Positions 29,201 through 44,200 of a stretch of DNA of 64,000 nt are shown here, piece by piece. Origin of the DNA: Uloborus plumipes (Eukaryota > Arthropoda > Arachnida > Araneae > Uloboridae); the NCBI GenBank assembly GCA_038373865.1, contig JAXGGA010005202.1:16349-80348 (forward strand). Reading direction: 5' to 3'. Position numbers and translations under genes: made by a program. The notes beneath the pieces were generated by a model. That model saw nothing but the letters and a program-made list of their open reading frames with translations. It was not told where the DNA came from and made no database searches. Positions within the stretch are counted from its first letter, which is position 1. Each line of letters begins with the position of its first letter.

Positions 29201-32200
29201 AGCAAGGGATGGCCCATCCCTCTAAAAGTGGTGCCCCTTCCCCCCAGTACTTTTGTTAACCCCTTTCCCCACCCGGAATAAAAGCGCAGTGATGAGAGTA
29301 AGACCTTTTTAAAATACCCTTTCTAAAATTTTAGTGATGTAGTCTGCACCATGCCACCCCCCCCCCTCCCCAGCCCTCCTGCATTAGCTATTATTTTTAG
29401 AATAAATTACTGGAACATTTAACTAACAAAAGAGTCAACCGCAGTCCTCTACTTCTGATTTTCAAGTTGGCCGAGTGTTCTCTATTGCTGATTAGGGGGT
29501 GCTAATCTGCCAAAGAGTGCAGAGATGCACAAGCCCCTAGGAAATTTTATGGAAAACCCCCAAATACATGATCCACCAATAATGCAACAAAATCATTTTA
29601 AATATCCTTCCTAAAAATTCCAATGGTGTAGTATATACCTCCTAATTCTCCATAGCTATGGGCACCACTACTTTCGCTGTAATTATTACAATTAATTATT
29701 AGAATATTTTTTGAGGTGGCCAATGGCTGAGTTCACTACCACAGATTTTAAAAGGTAGAGATTTTAGTTTGGTGAGTGCCCCTCCCCCTTCCCAAAATAC
29801 CAGATAAACTCTAAGAACTGAATATCTAACTCAAAAATCCTTTTCACCATACACCATTCTTCTCGTATAAACCAACCAAATAAGACAAATACTAATAAAG
29901 TTTCGAAAGAGGTTTCTTACTATTAATAAATAATTTATTATGATTATTATTAATTTAAATATATTGATTCTTTGCATAGTTTTGTAAAATATTCGGGATT
30001 CCTTAGGAAGATTGGGCCCCAGTCCTAATCGGCATGTGAGGTAAACAGGTCCCTGCTAATTACATCCTTTTAACTTTTAATAAAGACTAAAAGCATTTAT
30101 TTGCACGAAGCTTTCATTTTCGCGAATTCGGCGAGCATGTCGTAATGGCGAAAACATAACCTTGGGAAGTACTTTAGTCATTATTATTTATCTATTTATT
30201 CATTTCGTTTCTTTTATTTATTTATTTTAAATTATTTTTAATTATTTCTGTTCCGATAAAATTTGAGAAATCACCTTCATTTTCATTTTTGCGAAAATTG
30301 CGGCTCACGAAAAGAAATACTTTTGCAGTATTAAATCGTGAGCTGTTACTCTAAAAAAAACATGTACGCGCAGATTGTAAACAATGCGCAAAGGATGTAG
30401 GGTAAAAATCCACTTTCTGTGGTATAACCACTTTGTACTTGTGAACGGGGAATTTTCCAACCGGTTTTTTCCGAGAGCGGAGCGGGGAAATGCGAGGTGA
30501 AAAAGTCTCATGTGAACGGGGCTATTGTGACCGGCGACAAAAAGTGGGTTTACTATGATAACCCTAAGAGCAAAAAATCATGGGGATATCCTGACCATGC
30601 TTCCACATCTACACCCAAACCGAATATTCACGGCTCGAAGATCATGCTCTGCCTTTGGTGGGACCAGCTTGGTGTTGTGTACTATGAACTGTTAAAGCCA
30701 AGTGAAACAATCACAGGTGTTTGTTACTGAACGCAATTAATGCATTTGAGCCAAGCATTAAAAGAAAAACGACTGCAATACAGTGAGAGGCACAATAAAG
30801 TGATTTTGCAGTAAGACAACGCTCAACCCCACATTACAAACATGGTTAAAACGTACTTGGAAACATTACAATGGGAAGTCCTACCCCACCTGCCGTATTC
30901 TCCAGACATTGATCCTTCTGACAATCACCTGTTTAGGTCAATGGTGCACGAACTGGCTGATCAACACTTCCAATCTCAAGAAGTCAAAAATTGGATGGAT
31001 TCGTGGATCACTTTAAAAGATTAACAAATGTTTTGGAGGTGAGATTCGTACACTGCCGGAAGAATGGGAGAAAGTAGTGGCCAGTGATAGAAAATACTTT
31101 GATAAATGTGTAACCAATTTTTTTCATAAAGCCTCAAACTGTGACGAAAAAACGGCTTAAGCAAAGTTGTACACCAAGCAATAACTTCTGTGGTTCCTTT
31201 TGAGGAAGGATAAACTAGTTTAATGTATTATAGCATGTAAGAAAATTTGTAAAATCTGGTAACAGTTGAACAAAGAAAAATTAAGTCAAAGAAAATTAAC
31301 TACAATTCAATGCAAATAAAGTCAAATTGGTATTTAGTTTAATTTTATCATAAAAATTGCTTACCTTGAATGACATTATCTTTATTGTGAGCAGTTTCAC
31401 CACTGTAAATACAAAACTTATCTTAGTTTTAAAAAAATAAAAACAAATCATTTAACTTCAATGATTAAGATTAAAAAAAAAAAAAAAAAACCCAGGATCT
31501 GCATTGCAAAGAACTAACCCTTCAATATACAGGGTGCGCCAGAGAAACTTACTGTTTTGAAATGTCAATAAAAACAAAACTACTTAAGTTATTGTTTTAA
31601 TTCTTTTTTTATTTGAGAATACAATATCCCAATTTTTTTTTCATTTAGTCTTGAAAATGACATCGGTTAAATGATGACCCCCATTGAGCATACACTGATT
31701 AAGACGATTTTTAAAGTTTGTGAGCACTCTTTGCAGCATATCAATTGGTATGTTGGCAATTTCGTCGCGAATGTTATTTTTGAGGTGAGCTATTGTGAGT
31801 GGTCGATCAACATAAACCAGGGATTTCAAATAACCCCATAAAAAAACACACGGCGCCAAATCTGGGGGGCGTGCTGGCCATGGGAGATCGCCTCTGAGAG
31901 AGATGAGGTGGTCGGGGAAATGTTGTCGCAACAAATTCATTGAATCTCGTGCTGTGTGTGCTGTGACTCCATCTTGCTGAAACCACACGTCCCTAATATT
32001 CATTTTTTCGAAGCTGGGAAGGAAGAATTCCTCGATGCGCGCGTTGCGTAGCAGTAACTGAGCGACCATTCGAAAAGTAGCTTTCGACGGCAAAGGCGCG
32101 CTGTTCTTTTGACCATAGCATGATGGCGACTAATTACAGGAAAAACAAAACTTGGAAATTTCCCGCTCCAGATGCGCCCACTCTCGGCTTTCTATGCAGC

Positions 32201-35200
32201 CAATTCACTGCACAGGAATTTTTTCAAAAAAGTAAGTTTCTCTGGCGCACCCTGTATGTGAATGCACTGTAAAATGCAAGGCAGCATAGCTATTATAATG
32301 TTCGACTGAACAGGATTGAAACTAGGGATGCACTGAAATTTGAATATTCAATTGCTATTCGGCATGCTACCTATTCTGCAGATACACCAAGTATTTGGTT
32401 TGGACAAATACTTCTCAGACAATAATACTCAGCGACCAAACAGTAAATTAACCTAAAACACTAGAGCACTGGTAAATAAACACACAAAATTTAAATTATT
32501 ACTTATTATCCCATTTTAAGTTACTTTAATGTAAGAGAAACACTCAGATGTTGAATTTAAATATTGTGACTATAACATAGTTTTTAAATCTTATTACTAA
32601 TGAGGATGTAAAAAAATCAATGATTTTTTTTAATCAAAAAAAAAAAAAAATCGGGTTTTTTTTTTAAATCTGATTTTTTTATTTTATTTAAATTGGATTT
32701 TTTTGTATTAAAAAAATAGAAACTTCAGTTATTAATTAATTTACATTGATGAATGACTTACCTTTAAGTTTTTAAAAAAACAAAAACTCCTTTGAAGTAA
32801 AGCTTCACCAAAAAACTATGATGTAAAACCAGATTCAATGCAAATACATATGATTCTAATCACTTTCAATATCAACAAAATTATGAGAAAATAAAGACAT
32901 TAAACATTATTACATGAAATTTTAATAAAATTAAATGTGAAGTACAATGAAAAATTTATATGCAAAAATTTCAGAAAAAAAATCTTAACATTTGCGACTA
33001 CGGGGAAATTTAAGTTGAATGTTGATCCTGAGCTTAAAGGCGGATTTTCTTCAAACTAACTTTGTAAGAAAATGGTTTTGATAAATAATGTATATAAAGT
33101 ACTTTTCTAAATAATCTTCTGTGAGGACTCTGATTCCGACTCCGCAAACATGGCGGAAATGCAGGCTCAGAAAAAAAATGACTGACTTTGCACACGATTT
33201 TTTGTTTATTTATTTATTTGCTTTATTATTATTATTAATTTTTTTTTTTTGGCAAACGATTTTTTGTGTAACAAATTTTTTTCATTTACAAGAGCATTTT
33301 ATTCTTTATTTATATTTAACAACTGGCAACGGATTAAAAATGAAATTATTTTATTAACGAATGAGTTTTTTTTTTTTTCTTCCTTTGATAAAATGTGTTT
33401 TGATGTTCTTTGTACATGTATTTATTTATTTATTTATTTTTTTAAACCATTGAGGAATTTTTCTACTGAAGAACTATAACAGTTACTTTCTCTAAAAGTG
33501 AGACAAAATTTTATTTATTCATTTATTTACTTTTTACGTGTATATTTCATCCGATGAGATTGGTATATTTTGCATTTAGAAATCAGCTTTAAGTGCTAAA
33601 AAGGTATGTTTAAGGCGCCTCGATACCCTTGCCCAAATTCTGAGACGGCAAAAACACGAAATCGGTGGCAACACAGTGGGTGTATCTGGGAGGGATTAAC
33701 TCGAATTTTTCGCACTGCTAATTGGTCTGATTTCATGATAGACAGCGTCAATCATTGCGTTCTTGAATGGACGGCCATAAATTTAAAGTGTCCAGAGTCG
33801 ATCGGGTCTTCTTTGCGGTTATACACAAGCTGAGGGGTTCTGTTCTATTCCAAAACCAGTTTTCCACCCGACTTGTTTCCTCCGACGGAAAGGCTGTGAG
33901 CGCTAGGAGGATAGAAGGGAGCGGGGAGGGGGGGGGGTCCATTATTTCCTTCCTTCTCCTTTTTTTTTCTCGAAAAATTTTGAGCCACGTTCCGCTTATG
34001 CGACATTAGATCTTCAAACCGAATTATTTTATTTCCTTTGAAATTTAAGGGAGTCATTAAGTAACGTTTCCATATTTATTTCAAAATTTGTCTCATTTTA
34101 ACTGGTTAAAATTTATTTATTTGTTTTTAAATAGTTTTTTGAAGTGAGAGGGGGGGAGCGGAACACTAATGATCTTTTCAGCTTCACCGATAAAAATAAA
34201 CCGAATTCTAGGGGATGGCGATGTAAGCATAAATAAAAACATTTGTTAGTTATTGTAGTGTGTTTTTATAGACGTTAGTTTGATTAATGTTGCAAAAATA
34301 GAAAAGAATATAGATAGAATTTTTCGAGCACACTCACTTTCCGTGCGCGGATTTCTCAAGCAGTTTAGTACAAGAAATCTATACTTTTTTCCTTAAGATT
34401 TTTCCATCCATCGAAAAGAAAAGCAACAAGATGAGGAACGTGTAAGTTAGCAAGATAAAAAAAAAAGGAAGAACGAAAATTATTGTAACAAGCAGAATTG
34501 TAAGCAACCAAAATCGAAAGTAAAATTGATTTCTGGAGAACACAGTAACATGCGTACGCATCTATAATTCGAACATGGAATCGTTGTTGGGGAGGGGGGG
34601 GGGGGCAGAAGGATACCATATTAGTAACCACAAATATTTTCAAAAAAATACATATGAGGTAAACAATGGTGTTCATAGGAATTTTTCAAAAAGAGGGTTC
34701 AGAGTTGTAAATCTATCTTGTTGCATCGTTCCTCTTCAATGTCCCGATAGACATATTCTTTTTATTTTATTGATCGTCGGAAGCAAAAAACACTTTAAAA
34801 TAAATTATTGAATAAATAAATTAGCATTAATTAACGAAACATAATTACAAAAAACAAAGTAAACAATTAAATTCATTTGCGGTAGATCAAGAATCTTCTT
34901 TCACTTTTAGAATAATTTGTTTTTCATCTCTGGGTACGAGTTTTACAAAAGATACACAAAAATGTGACTCGTTTTCTACAATGATTTCGATCACTCATTA
35001 TTACAACATGCATAATCGTTATAATAAAATTATATTAACGCTACATAAAAACAATATCAGCGTTAAATAGTGATGTAGAATTATGAAATACAAGTAATGA
35101 AAGATTTTTTGACTTAGTTGTCAATTGAACTCACCAGTGACTATAAAAAGAGATTGACTATATAAATAGGATGATAGAAACTGGAAAAAAAAAAAAAAAT

Positions 35201-38200
35201 CAAGGGTGATGGTGGGGGGGGGGGGGGGCAGAGTGTAAAATTTTGAACATCTGTTCATATGATAAGAAATAAACAGTTCTATAATAGAAAAATACCGTTG
35301 ACGTTAAATAGTAAATTATATCAGTGCCAATTAAAAACGTTATCTCTAATGAAAAAACCTGGAAAAATATACACCAGTACAAAGAAACAACGGCAGCTTC
35401 TGAGAGATCGTCATCAATCATCGAACGAGAAACATCTTGATCCCAAATACTGCAAGCGACAACGTTTTGCCGATTTTTTCGTAAAATAGTTTTAATCCGA
35501 GCTCAAAAATGCCATAGATCAAATTAAAAAATGCATTAATTAAATAAAGTAAGCCATACGTGATCCCCTAACTTCTTTAGTGCTAAAGGAAAAAAAATAG
35601 TATGAAATTTCAAAAAGCATTATTTGAGGAAGTGGAGGCAAGGAGACAGATTACATACCAATGACGTTGTTACAAAATAAAACTGTTCTGTCCTTTGTCT
35701 CAGCTCTTTTCACCTCTTGATCCAAAGTACTGCAGGCTGAGTTTTGTTGATTCTTTTCAAAAAACTTTTTACCTGGTATCAATCTCTTTCACTAAATTCC
35801 ATTTCTTCCGAAGTATCACAGGTGAAATATGGAAACGAATCAATTTTAAAATGATACAAAATGAGTCAAATATAAACGGGTTGAATCTTGAATATGAGAG
35901 GTACAAATAAATGTGAAAACTGAAGCAAGTTAAATCGCGGGAGAAATACAGTTGAGCAGTAAATTACTTGCTGATGAGAATCACAATACCGAACTTTCTT
36001 GCTCGCTGTCTGGTTTTCTTTGACACACCGCCTCAATGAGTGCTGAGTCGATTTTGTGAGAGCAAACTTTTTCGAATATGAAAAGAGTTTGGGAATTATA
36101 TCCCGAATTTAGTGCAAGAACAGTTCTTTGATCTTGAACGTGAGCAAACTACTAGGGCGAAGTTTGAAATAACGTTATGCTCTGTGGTGGTAAGTAAAAG
36201 TGGTTGTAAAAGTGGTGTATCTCCTTGTAAATCATTTTACTATGCCTCATTATATAAAAAACCCTTCTCAATTTTGCAATTATAAAAAATATATGTGTTC
36301 AGCTACTATTAGTCACTAGATTTTTTTTTTTTTGAATTAATCTCAATTTTTTGAAATTTGCTTCGCTTCGCTTTTATACTAAAAGATGCAACTAAATGTC
36401 ATTCCATTTAGCAAACAAATACGCGTTTTAAAAACATGATACATAATTTTTACAATGAGCGACAAAAATATAAATTATTGTGAGTTTTATGGCATCCTAA
36501 AGACCATCAAAACTTACAAAGAATTATTGCAGCAGTAAAATCTAGTAGCAAATATGATTTAAAAAAAAAAGAATTTCCAGAGGTTTTATAAGAATAATTA
36601 TCATGTTATAATATTGACAAAAGTTGAAGTTAACTTCTTATAATGAGTTCAAGTAGTAAGGTTTTATTCTATGTCTACTCAATTGTAATCAAAAATTTTG
36701 TTAATAACTCATTAAAATTATTTTGCGTTCAAATTTCCCCATTGGTACGTCTAGCTTTTTGAAAAAGTACATACTAAACATTAGTTATCAGTAGAAGCGA
36801 CTATTATATCTTCCACGCTAAGATATGCCCGTCATTTGGGACAGTGGATGGAAAAACTACATTTATTTTGTAGCGAACTACAACTACAACTACTTTGTTC
36901 TAAATGTATAGTTAACTACAGCTACAACTACTTTTTTCAAAATGTAGCGACTACAAACTACTTTTGAATTGTAGTCGCTACTTCGCTACTTTTTAAAAAA
37001 TAAATAAATAAAAAGCATACACCTTTTGAGGATTGAGCGAAAAAATTTTAAAAGTGGTTTACATTAATAAATTAACTCATTTGAATATGGGATAGAACTA
37101 AGAATTGTCTTTGAATTTATTTGTTACTTTTCCTTTTTGTTCCTTATTTATTTATTTTTATTTTTTTATTTTTTTTTTTGTTAAAATTTGTTCCTTTTAC
37201 ATTTTTTTAACAATTTTTACGAATATTCGCTACAAGAAAGGATTCAAAAGTTGAAAGAATTCAACCTTCATTTTTTTTTTTTTTTTTTTTTAAATTTCTT
37301 GCCAGAGAATTTTTGGGAACATGAAAATTATTTGAGGGAATATAAAAATTATGATGCCAAATAAACCAATGACATCAAACAGATAGAATGTATTTTGTCA
37401 ACATGATGTATCTAAGATTAGCTCATATTTATATGGTTCTGATCACTCCTTGCGTCCGCTGCTGTACTCGTGCAAATTTTACACCAGTCAGAGTCAATTA
37501 AACCTTGTTTTTTCCCTTTGCTTTTTTTTTTTTTTTTTTTAATTTTTTTCATTCTTTTATTTATTTATTTAATTTAAAAGTAGTTTCCAGAAACCGCTAC
37601 AAACTACTATTTTTTTGTATCGCGCTACTCATTACTCTACTTTTTTTAAAAAGAAGTGCACTACACTACAAACTACTAAAAAATGTAGCTACTACAGTAG
37701 TTTCGCTACTTGTAGCGCGCTACTTCCGACCACTGATTTGGGACATCATGACGGGTGGTCAATGGCCTCCCCCTTGGTTTTGGAAATAAATGTATTTTCA
37801 TATAAGTGAGCGTGGACACTTTTTCACATTCATACAAGCTCAATTATGAAGTTACAAATGTTCAAATAAACATTTTTTGTGAATAAAAGGAATTTAATAA
37901 ACATTACTAATATCTCTTTCGTCAGGACGACGATAAGTTTAAGTACTCTTACATTTTTAATATGAATTTAGTTTTAGTTGTCATTCAATTTGCTGAGCAA
38001 AAGAAGTTTCAAATTTTCTCTCCCGGAAAAATTCCGAGTGGTACATTAAAAAAAAATGACTGTAAGCAATTTTTAGTGACTTTACTGGATCGAAATAGTT
38101 TGAAATAGAAGTCTTAAAAGCGGATTGTATTCAAAATTTGGTTGCTGTTGAGGAAAGAACTTGGGCAGCAAAATCATCCTTGGCATTTTTTAAAAATTGT

Positions 38201-41200
38201 AGCCTTTAATAACGTATTTTTGGATGATTTTTGATCACATTTTTGAAAACAGGATTGAGGTAAAAAATGTGCTATAAAAAGTTGTACTAATTAAACTTTA
38301 CCTGGACAACAAGCCAATGGTGCAACCAGAAAACAGTTTTAAGCAGAGTTTGAAAAAACCCAGCCCGTCTGGGTTTTTAATCAAATATCAGGGTTTTCAT
38401 TTTTAATTTCAGAGGAGTCATTTTAATATCATTCAGAATGATATTTAAATACAATGTTTGAATAGAGAATAATTCTCTATTCAAACATTTTATACCAAAT
38501 TACTGCTTGCTACATAAAATTTTTAAAGAGTCGGGAGCCATGAAGAGAGGTCACTGTGATCCCCTAAAGAATTTTTTATTTGGAAAAAGCAATGTTATAT
38601 TGATTTTTTAAAATTAATATGATAAAATATTTTAAATTGATATTGAATTGAATTTATGGATTTAAATAGTTCCTGTTTAGTTTGATCCTCTAAATATTCA
38701 AATAAATAAACTAATAACTCAAATTCAGATGCACAGTTTTATTTCTAACTAGCTTAATATCCGGCGTTGCCCGGGTGCTTATTAATACAACATAGCATTC
38801 AGGGAAAAAAAGTTTGAAAGAGTTCTATTCATATGGGTATAAAATAATTTGCACCAATCTGTCTCTTAGGTACAAACTTTGAAAAAAACTAAAATATTAC
38901 AGAAAGTTAAACGTTTACAGAAAAATAGTCTTATCAAAAGGTGAAAATTAAAGATAAATGTTGTCTGTGCTTTGCCGCGTCCACTGGTATGAAATATATG
39001 CACATGGAAGTGAAAAAATTGCAGCAATTTCACCCGCCAAATTTAAAATATTAACTTTTTTCTATTAATTGTTCCCACCTACAAAGTAAAAATTATTATA
39101 ACTCAGAAATAAATCTATTTCTCGTTCTGAAGGCTTATCTCCATTACAGACGCAACTGTCGTCGCATTGCAAATTTGAAATTCAAATCCGTGGTTCTTTT
39201 TATAAAGTCCACATGAATTATGATTGTTTTTTACTTATTTCAATGCTAAAAGGAAATAGGTGAGCCTTAAATTGAAAATTCATTACTTTAATCGTAATCA
39301 TTGTTGGAAAATACTCATATTTAAAAATCTTAAATTTCATCAATTTGAATGCTAAAAGGCCTATCTCGATTACAATATAAATAGGCTACCAAAATACCCT
39401 TTTCCCAAGACACGTTCTTTCCTTCTCTTCAATAATAAAGAATATTTTTAAAAAAATATCAACTCAGCATTCTATAGAAAGGGTGGGAGGAAGGGAGCAC
39501 GATCATTGTGGGCCCCTCTGGTTGCACCACTACAATAAGAAGTCCGGAGAGGGGGTATTTCTATAGAAAATTTTGAAAATTTACCTAAAAAATGCTGGTT
39601 TTCAGCTGATTTCAGGGCAGATTTTACTGATAAAGTTATTACAATAATCACTTTTTTTTTTTTTTAAATTTCGCCATGGTAGTTTCAAAGTAGAAGAAAT
39701 TGTAATGATGTACCAATAAATACCCAATTACGGGGTATACACTCATTCTTTAATACAGTACTGAATAATAATGTTCTTTTCCAACTGCATTTCTTGGCGA
39801 ATTATTCTTAATTTCTTTATTTTCAAAACCCAACCAAAAATGTTGGGGGTGCGGCGCACCCCCTGGCACCCCCGTAAGTCCGCCTATGCCAGTAGTGTCA
39901 TAACTATAATGCTCTGACGTTTGCAAGACCTTTTACATTTTAATTTACTGAACTTCTACCTCTCCTTCACTTTTTCAAAGACATAGCTATGTACGATCCC
40001 TGATCCCTCCAAAAAGAGATGATTATTTAATACATTATCGAGACTGACACTGCAGATCTGAAACACTGTGAAGCAAAATACAATTTTCTTTATAACTTGT
40101 AGCCTGATTTTTGTTAAAGTTGTGGGATTTTAATACATTCTCCTGTTACGAGTCATGGAATGTATGAATAAACAAGTAAATTTGGCAATTAATCGGCAAT
40201 TGATAATCGGCTGAGCCGAATTATGATCATAATGGTTATTTTTAATTCTACAATTTTTTTTTTCTTTCTTTTACAATTCCGATTTTAGAAATAGTTACTA
40301 ATTTATTTCTGGGAAAAGATTTATTTATCTCCAGTTTCCTAACTTTTCCAAAATAATTTGAAAATTTCATCGAACAAAGTGTCAAATGCCGAGATCCAGA
40401 TGTTTCACGCTTGTATTTTTTTCCCATTTTAAAATGAAGTTATCACTGGTTTTTCGTACAAAAAGGACTCTGAAGTTAAAACGCAATGGGGTCATTCCAC
40501 ATCAAATCAACCACAAAAATGGGATTTTAACACCCACCATCTCGGATTTTGATGAAACTTGGTATACTTCCTTCCTTTGTAGTCATAAGCAACCCCCTAA
40601 TTTTTTTTCTTTCTATCTCTATGCGTTTTGATTTTACAGCCTGTTGAAATTTTGCGATTTTGCATTTTTTGTGATTTTTGAGACACATAAACTGAGCTGA
40701 TGTTGTTTATGAAAAAAAATTGTACCTGGGTAACTAATGGTTTAATCTTTTTAAAATTTTTTACAGAAATTGTGAAGACTTTGAGCATGTAAATAAAAAA
40801 TACTGCAATAGTCTTAGTCTCTATGAATTTTTTTGAAAAAATTTCAAAATTGAAAATTTTGAACTTTTTTTGTCAAAAAAAGGCTTTGTCAAAATTTTAA
40901 ATTTCAACATGAGGGTCGTCTTTAAAAATTCTAATTTTTTTTTTACATGATCATGGATATGTACTCTAATTTATCACATGAAAATTTTTTTGGGTATTTT
41001 AGGGATTCAACCCCCCTCCCCCCTCTTATTCTAGAAAAGAAAAACGAAAAACATCACACAAACAAGCTCTTCCTCCTATTTAAAAACATAATTGTCACCA
41101 ATTAACACATAAATTTAAACATGAAGTATGTTGAATATTCAACTAAAAATTAAAATTAAATATTTCTTTTCAGTTGAAATAGTTTAAATAATTTAATAGA

Positions 41201-44200
41201 GGAATTCTGGAAATAAGATATTCATGAAATTTAATACTTGCACACAACAATCGACTCATACGGAAAACTAGATTGTAGTCAAGACAACTTAAAAATTAAA
41301 AGTTTAGCTTGACACTAAACCACTAATTATGCTATTTCCAGCACTTTCTGGACTCCTCCCCCCTCCCCCATGTTTGAAAAAAAAGTTTGTGAGACATTTT
41401 TTTCAATTACTTTTACTTCTGTGCAAAGAAATATTCATCTTTCTTTTTCTTGAAATAACATTGTAGACCCCTTAAGAAATAATATAGCCAGCTTTTTGGT
41501 AATATTTTTTTAATTAAGTAAATTATCTTTCCTTCACTCATAGCAAAGTAAGATCAAATTAGTATACATGCACATCTTTTATTCTTTACTTTAAACTTTA
41601 TCTTTTTACTTCCTTTTACGTAGTAAAGGAAGTATTGTGATCGCGAAAAAAAAATCACTCAAATTTGAGTCTAAATTTTGATTTTGCTCACCCCCGAATG
41701 AAAATTCCTTAGTTTTTTTGGCCTGTCAGCACGTGTATATGTACCTAGCAACATATAAGCAGCCGAAAAATTTTTTTCAACCACCCCCGAGTTAATTACG
41801 ACGAGTTTTCTCGTGACGTCTGTATGTACGTGTGTGCGTTAGGGTGTATCGAAAAAAACTTTTTTTCGAAATTCAATTTACTAAGTTGATAAAAAGTTGC
41901 CCCTACCTACCCACATATTCCACAAAAAATTTCAGTCTAATCAGAAATTGTTTAGGTGTTCCGCACGAGGCCTGAAATTTGTGAATTTTTTCAAAAATAT
42001 GATTTTTTTTCTAATTTTTTTTAAATATTAAGAATAAATGTTAAAAATAATTCAAGTTGAAAAATGTACACCGCAAAGTCGGAGGACAAAATTGGGTTTG
42101 AAAAAAAGTATATTAAACAACATTTAAATCTCCCTCATTTATTCTGAACGTAACTTTCACCAAAACTAGCATTTTACAAGGCCATGCGGCTTGGTTAGAA
42201 GCTTGTTAATGAATGTGGAATCTAACTGAATTAACACTTGAAACTGGGAATCATCTGTGATTTATGTGGAGTAAATAGTAAAATAATATAAACTATAAAC
42301 AGAATTTAAGCCCCTCGTCACACAGTGCCCGCGTTCTATCGGGGTCCCCGTGATGGTAAACGAAATACAGCTCCGCTAGCATAGCTGCTTTAGGATTGCA
42401 GAAGAACATATATCTTTGGTTGAGGAAACAGACTAAATATTTCGGACATGGTTCTCCAGTAAATGACCCAGGAAAAGAAATTGTAGCTTCAGTTTCACGA
42501 TTTATGGAAAAAAAAGTTTTATTGATACAGAACATAAAAACTATTGGTTGTGATGGCACATCAGTTAACACTGGAAAATCAAATGATGCTATTAGACTTC
42601 CAGAAAAGTCTTTAGAACCCTCACTACAAGCCGTGGTATGTTTTCTTCATTTAATGAATTACCACTTAGAAAGTTAATGGTGGCTCTTGATAGACCGACT
42701 ACTGGACAAAATTCTTTTAGTTGACCTATTGGAGAATTCTAACAATATTGCTAAGATCTACCAGTCATGAACTTTAAAAAATAGAACGCGTTTTACCAGA
42801 AGTTGATGTCAAAGAATTGAGTCAAAAATACTTATGGGATGTGTCAAAAGTTGTAATGTCTGGCAAATGTTCTCAAAATTTAGCAGAAAGGAACCCTGCA
42901 AGCTTTTCCCATGCAAGATGGCTTCTTTACAATGTGGAATGGATAATATTTTAGAGATTTGTATCCAAATACTTGCTGCAATCTATGATCTTAAAAAAAT
43001 GCTTAGATGCCTGAATAATTTTATGCTGAGATTTGATTGTGAAAAAGCAGAGAGCATAAACCTTTGATATAAATTCTGCTAGTTTATTTAACTATGAGCT
43101 TGGATCACTAGTTGCGATGTATAGCCTCAAAACTTTGCCATCGTGAACCATCTTGCATGGGAAAAGCTTGCAGGGTTCCTTTCTGCTAAATTTTGAGAAC
43201 ATTTGCCAGACATTACAGCTTTTGACACATCCCATAAGTATTTTTGACTCGATTCTTTGACATCAACTTCTGGTAAAACGCGTTCTGTTTTCTTAAAGTT
43301 CATGACTGGTAGATCTTAGCAATATTGTTAGAATTCTCCAATAGGTCAACTAAAAGAATTTTGTCCAGTAGTCGATCTATCAAGAGCCACCGTTAACTTT
43401 CTAAGTGGTAATGCATTAAATGAAGAAAACATACCACGGCTTGTAGTGAGGGTTCTAAAGACTTTTCTGGAAGTCTAATAACATCATTTGATTTTCCAGT
43501 GTTAACTGATGTGTCATCACAATCGATAGCTTTTATGTTCTTTATCAATAAAACTTTTTTTTCCCATAAATCGTGAAACTGAAGCTACAATTTCTTTTCC
43601 TGGGCCATTTACTGTAGCACCATGTTCGAAATATTTAGAGTCTGTTTCCTCAACCAAAGATATATGTTCTTCTGCAATCCTAAAGCAGCTACGCTAGCGG
43701 AGCTGTATTTCGTTTACCATCACGGGGCCCCGATAGAACGCGGGCACTGTGTGACGAGGGGCTTAGATTCTGTTTATAGTTTATATTATTTTACTTTTTA
43801 CTCCACATAAATCACAGATGATTCCCAGTTTCAAGTGTTAATTCAGTTAGATTCCACATTCATAAACAAGCTTCTAACCAAGCCGCATGGCCTTGTAAAA
43901 TGCTAGTTTTGGTGAAAATTACGTAAGTTCAGAATAAATGAGGGAGATTTAAATGCTGTTTAATATACTTTTTTTCAAACCCAATTTTGTCCTCCGACTT
44001 TGCGGTGTACATTTTTCAACTTGAATTATTTTTAACATTTATTCTTAATATTTAAAAAAAATTAGAAAAAAAATCATATTTTTGAAGAAATTCACAAACT
44101 TCAGGCCTCGTGCGGAACACCTAAACAATTTCTGATTAGACTGAAATTTTTTGTGGAATATGTGGGTAGGTAGGGGCAACTTTTTATCAACTTAGTAAAT

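Noticed and set aside
33606..33833. Plus-strand ORF in the GC-richer start of the TTAA insertion
   Set aside because: Begins within the repeat terminus and resembles no protein; composition reflects the element end.
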